Source of the DNA: an uncultured Actinomycetes bacterium
GTDB taxonomy: Bacteria; Actinomycetota; Acidimicrobiia; Acidimicrobiales; RAAP-2
DNA length: 9,238 nucleotides
Assembly: GCA_903854175.1 (NCBI GenBank)
Contig: CAINVQ010000060.1
Location: forward strand, 1-9,238
Direction of reading: 5' to 3'
Below, one piece after another: positions 7,237 through 9,238 of the stretch; positions within the stretch are counted from its first letter, which is position 1; the number at the start of each line of letters is the position of its first letter. The position numbers and the translations under genes are program-made. The notes under the pieces were generated by a model, which made no database searches, was not told the origin of the DNA, and worked only from the letters and a program-made list of their open reading frames with translations.

Positions 7237-7306
7237 GGCCGGTGGGGATCGAACCCACGACCGAGGGATTATGAGTCCCCTGCTCTAACCACTGAGCTAC
7301 GGCCCT
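7234..7306 (-). tRNA. tRNA with CAU anticodon (tRNA-Ile2 or elongator tRNA-Met)
   Basis: A complete 73-base cloverleaf folds on the minus strand. It has a 7-bp acceptor stem (AGGGCCG with CGGCCCT), a D arm GCTC/GAGC, anticodon arm GGGGA-CTCATAA-TCCCT, a five-base variable loop, a T arm GTGGG-TTCGATC-CCCAC, and discriminator A. The anticodon CAT is at 7271-7273. CCA is not encoded. It is not an initiator: those have an unpaired first base and three G-C pairs at the foot of the anticodon stem. The D arm and the segment after it resemble E. coli tRNA-Ile2, whose C34 is changed to lysidine by TilS to read AUA, but the acceptor stem does not show the E. coli C4-G69 pair, so elongator Met stays possible. 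The 3' end shares three bases with the stop codon of the convergent sulfatase gene. Confidence 0.93.
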
Positions 7307-7411
7307 TCAATAGACCATCAAACTGCAATATGCCTGTCACCAAAGTAGCAGTACCACGAAGCTCGGCATTAATTACGTTCTGAAGCCTGCGTGGATTTCG
7401 GCACTAGGAAC
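7307..7411. other. Intergenic gap upstream of the tRNA
   Basis: This gap must hold the minus-strand tRNA promoter, because the tRNA 5' end is at 7306, and the 3' flank of the DCC gene. No convincing -35/-10 pair with standard spacing could be picked by eye. No open frame or strong hairpin is visible. Confidence 0.5.
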
Positions 7412-7765
7412 TTATGAGAACTTCCTAAGTAGAGATGAAAACCAACTTCTATGAGAGCTGACAAACTTGTAGATTTTTCTAGATATCGGCAGGACCGCCC
7501 TCCACATCAAAAAGCGACCAAAAAACGGATAGTTCGTTATGAGCAGTGCGCGACCAATCGCATCTGCACCACCAAAATTCTCATGATCTTTTACCCACCA
7601 GACCTGTAGGTCAACATCTTCTCTGGTAAGACCTAGGTGAGCAAGTTCGGCATCACTAAAAGACTTTGAAGGGCGAATTGTGCCGCTGCTATGCGATTCA
7701 AACCACTTTGCACACTCAGTGCAAAATAAGCAATTCCCGTCATATATAAGAGTTGGTAGAGACAC
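7412..7765 (-). CDS. DCC family (DUF393) thiol-disulfide-oxidoreductase-like protein
   Basis: The 117-residue protein opens with TLIYDGNCLFC, the motif DGxCxxC (D9, G10, C12, C15) that defines the DCC/DUF393 family; a further cysteine, C18, follows. The family is predicted to have a thioredoxin-like fold and to take part in thiol-disulfide exchange, but its substrates are not known. The middle part (DAIGRALLITNYPF, then LPISRKIYKFVSSHR) matches the family pattern of a helix followed by a basic tail. The start must be the GTG at 7765: an in-frame TAA lies four codons upstream with no other start codon between, and TAACGT sits six bases before the GTG. It is divergent from the FAD oxidoreductase gene, with 47 bases between start codons, so the two may be regulated together. 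Confidence 0.88.
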   Translation of the reverse strand: MSLPTLIYDGNCLFCTECAKWFESHSSGTIRPSKSFSDAELAHLGLTREDVDLQVWWVKDHENFGGADAIGRALLITNYPFFGRFLMWRAVLPISRKIYKFVSSHRSWFSSLLRKFS

Positions 7766-7771
7766 ATCATC

Positions 7772-7777
7772 ACGTTA
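7772..7777 (-). promoter_or_regulatory. Predicted -10 element of the DCC-family gene (leaderless start)
   Basis: On the minus strand TAACGT is followed by six bases (gatgat) and the GTG at 7765. The nearby in-frame stop fixes the start codon independently, so this is the cleanest example of the spacing in the window. Confidence 0.6.
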
Positions 7778-7802
7778 CCGACTGCAGAAGATAACTGGTC
7801 GC

Positions 7803-7808
7803 TAGTCT
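7803..7808 (+). promoter_or_regulatory. Possible -10 element of the FAD oxidoreductase gene
   Basis: TAGTCT lies four bases before the ATG at 7813 and seven before the in-frame GTG at 7816. Leaderless transcription from this hexamer would favour the GTG (codon 2) as the true start. The evidence is one hexamer only. Confidence 0.35.
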
Positions 7809-7812
7809 CATC

Positions 7813-9060
7813 ATGGTGAATCAAAGCTCAATTACAGAGTCCGATGTCGTCATAGTTGGAGCGGGACTTGCTGGCCTACGATGTGCACAACTTCTCTCCC
7901 AAGCTGGATTGCATGTTGTTGTTATCGAAAAGTCAGATCGCGTCGGTGGAAGACTTTCATCATTCGCGGTCAATGGCTTCATAATCGATGATGGTTTTCA
8001 GCTAATTAATCCCTCGTACCCAGAGTTACGAGATTCAAAAGTATTAAATGGATTTGATTTGAGATCATATGACTCAACACTTTCGTTCATTTCCAAAAAC
8101 AATTCCTACGAGCTTGGTGATCCTCGACACCACCCCATCCGTGCAATTAAAGGACTTCTCAATAGCCCACTTGGAGTCAGTGATTCGCTAGCGCTACTTA
8201 AATTGTTTATGAGCAGCAACTTCAAAACTTCTAAGCAGCTCATTAATGGAGTAGATGAATCAACTCTTGATGGATTTGAAACCGCAGGAATTTCGACGAA
8301 GGCAGTCAATGATGTATTGCAGCCATTTTTACGTGGAACACTTCTGAGCAATGAACTTGACACCTCTTTTAATTTCACAAAACTATTACTGAAGAGTTTT
8401 ATAAAGGGCCGTCCGGGAACACACCCTCGAGGAATCGCTGCACTTCCTGAGGCCCTCGCCGCACTTTCACCAAAGGTACAAATCGACTTCAATTCACCCG
8501 TTCGCTCAATAAGAAGTCACGAAGTTCACACTGAGAACGATTCGTACCACGCAAAATACGTTGTCGTTGCAACGGATGGCTCAACAGCAAGCTCATTAAC
8601 TGATGCAGCTGAGCCTGAATGGATGACGCAAACATCGTGGTGGTGGTCACTTCCAAAGCTTTCTACTAGCTCAGGTCTCAGAATTGATCTCGACGAGCGA
8701 CTGTTATCTAGCGCTCTCGACATCTCTTCAGTTGCGCCTGAAAGATCGCCTTCGAATAAGTCATTAGTGGCAACGCCTGCTAATAACGTTGCCCCTACTT
8801 CTCAATTAGAACAAACTGCACGTGAAAGTGTTGCTAGAACCTATGGCGTTTCACTTACAGATGTAGAGCTCGTAACTACAACATATGTGACACACGCCTT
8901 GCCAAAGATCAGGCCACCACTTCGTCTCACAAATGATCACAGCGTTAATGGTGTGTATTTGGCAGGCGACTACCTAGAAACTGCATCTATTCAGGGAGCC
9001 ATGAAGAGTGGCGCGCGAGTTGCAATGTTGATTGCAACGAAAGAACTTAAAAACACCTAA
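7813..9060 (+). CDS. FAD-dependent oxidoreductase, amine oxidase / phytoene-desaturase type
   Basis: The 415-residue protein is a flavoprotein of the amine-oxidase superfamily (PF01593 type). The N terminus has the dinucleotide motif G16-A-G-L-A-G21, E39 for the FAD ribose, and D42-R-V-G-G-R47. The C terminus has the second FAD motif GVYLAGDYLETASIQGAMKSG (from 380), with G385-D386 contacting the FAD in relatives. The substrate region in the middle (DDGFQLINPSYPE near 60-70, then a helical stretch) resembles uncharacterised bacterial members rather than known monoamine oxidases or carotenoid desaturases, so the substrate is open. There is no signal peptide or obvious membrane helix beyond the first Rossmann strand. 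The start could be the ATG at 7813 or the GTG at 7816. Parts of the gene near 8040-8280 are clearly more AT-rich than the sulfatase operon. It is followed after eight bases by a strong hairpin. Confidence 0.9.
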   Translation: MVNQSSITESDVVIVGAGLAGLRCAQLLSQAGLHVVVIEKSDRVGGRLSSFAVNGFIIDDGFQLINPSYPELRDSKVLNGFDLRSYDSTLSFISKNNSYELGDPRHHPIRAIKGLLNSPLGVSDSLALLKLFMSSNFKTSKQLINGVDESTLDGFETAGISTKAVNDVLQPFLRGTLLSNELDTSFNFTKLLLKSFIKGRPGTHPRGIAALPEALAALSPKVQIDFNSPVRSIRSHEVHTENDSYHAKYVVVATDGSTASSLTDAAEPEWMTQTSWWWSLPKLSTSSGLRIDLDERLLSSALDISSVAPERSPSNKSLVATPANNVAPTSQLEQTARESVARTYGVSLTDVELVTTTYVTHALPKIRPPLRLTNDHSVNGVYLAGDYLETASIQGAMKSGARVAMLIATKELKNT

Positions 9061-9068
9061 TTCCCTGT

Positions 9069-9100
9069 CGGTGTATTGTCTTATAAACGACAATACACCG
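9069..9100. terminator. Perfect 12-bp inverted repeat: terminator without U-tract, or operator
   Basis: The arms CGGTGTATTGTC (9069-9080) and GACAATACACCG (9089-9100) are exact reverse complements around the 8-base loop TTATAAAC. It begins eight bases after the oxidoreductase stop, a typical terminator position, but no T-run follows. Hairpins without a U-tract are common at actinobacterial gene ends. The right arm also falls where the -35 region of the next gene would be, so a regulator site is an equal possibility. Confidence 0.7.
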
Positions 9101-9113
9101 CAAAAGTGTTGGA

Positions 9114-9119
9114 TAAGTT
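9114..9119 (+). promoter_or_regulatory. Predicted -10 element of the CitE-like gene
   Basis: TAAGTT is followed by six bases and then G9126, giving a predicted start of transcription about 11 bases before the GTG at 9137. That short leader would just include the ribosome site at 9126-9132. Confidence 0.4.
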
Positions 9120-9125
9120 GCATGT

Positions 9126-9132
9126 GAGGAAG
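9126..9132 (+). promoter_or_regulatory. Shine-Dalgarno site deciding the GTG start at 9137
   Basis: GAGGAAG lies four bases before the GTG. It is the only strong ribosome-binding sequence seen at a gene start in this window. An in-frame TGA at 9125-9127 rules out a longer N terminus. Confidence 0.65.
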
Positions 9133-9136
9133 TGCC

Positions 9137-9238
9137 GTGACTCAGAATTTGGCTTCGATGATGTACGTCCCTGGCAATGACAAAGAGAAACTGTCAAAGT
9201 TAGAGAAATTCCCAGCAAATGCAATCATTATTGACTTA
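9137..9238 (+). CDS. CitE / HpcH-HpaI aldolase family protein, N-terminal fragment; runs off the right edge
   Basis: Only 34 codons are present. The segment MMYVPGNDKEKLSKL (8-22), followed after a short gap by ANAIIIDL (27-34), is the start of the CitE-type TIM barrel. In the family this reads as a hydrophobic strand, the phosphate- or CoA-contacting VPGND turn, then the second strand ending in the acidic metal-site region (D33-L34). Members cleave citryl-CoA, malyl-CoA or related 3-hydroxyacyl-CoA thioesters; the fragment is too short to choose between them. The GTG at 9137 is supported by GAGGAAG four bases upstream and an in-frame stop just before it. It follows the oxidoreductase on the same strand, but the hairpin between them argues for separate transcription. 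Confidence 0.8.
   Translation, partial: MTQNLASMMYVPGNDKEKLSKLEKFPANAIIIDL

Noticed and set aside
7234..7306. tRNA as an integration site for a mobile element
   Set aside because: No integrase gene and no direct repeat of the tRNA 3' end were seen in the window.
7405..7427. Inverted repeat TAGGAA...TTCCTA across the stop of the DCC gene as a terminator
   Set aside because: The six-base arms with an 11-base loop are weak and AT-rich, with no T-tract; chance is a sufficient explanation.
1..9238. CRISPR array, insertion sequence, toxin-antitoxin or phage defence genes
   Set aside because: No spaced direct repeats, transposase motifs or small paired genes were found; all long frames resolve to metabolic, transport or membrane proteins.

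Overview
The window reads as a piece of an actinobacterial chromosome of medium base composition (single 60-base lines I counted ranged from about one third to one half G+C). The clues are a DUF3054 membrane protein, a family I know mainly from Actinobacteria; a large mycobacterial AtsA/AtsD-like arylsulfatase; a tRNA gene without an encoded CCA; GTG starts; and start codons placed directly after a TANNNT -10 hexamer with no Shine-Dalgarno sequence, which is the signature of leaderless mRNAs. A small-genome planktonic actinobacterium is plausible, but this is an inference and not a species call.

Left part (1-3123): a minus-strand pair, an MFS permease followed by a type II NADH dehydrogenase that runs off the left edge, lies divergent to a plus-strand DUF1295 (steroid-reductase-like) membrane protein. 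The DUF1295 gene converges on, and overlaps by 8 bases, a minus-strand DUF3054 membrane protein.

Centre (3174-7306): a two-gene plus-strand operon. The first gene encodes a three-domain alkylsulfatase-family protein (metallo-beta-lactamase fold, dimerisation domain, SCP2-like domain) in which the usual HxHxDH zinc motif reads HFHYIA. The second, overlapping by 11 bases, encodes a type I formylglycine arylsulfatase of about 777 residues. The two belong to unrelated sulfatase superfamilies, so the pair looks like a sulfate-ester utilisation module. The sulfatase stop codon lies inside the 3' end of a convergent CAU-anticodon tRNA gene.

Right part (7412-9238): a minus-strand DCC-family (DUF393) thiol-disulfide-like protein is divergent from an FAD-dependent amine-oxidase-type oxidoreductase. 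The latter is followed by a perfect 12-bp hairpin and then the first 34 codons of a CitE/HpcH-aldolase-like gene. That gene, unlike its neighbours, has a clear Shine-Dalgarno sequence.

The points most worth following up are the coordinated loss of zinc ligands in the alkylsulfatase-like protein together with its coupling to the arylsulfatase, and the TANNNT-N6-start spacing at the transcriptionally first genes. No CRISPR array, insertion sequence, phage gene or integrase was seen. No stretch longer than about 110 bases lacks a gene.
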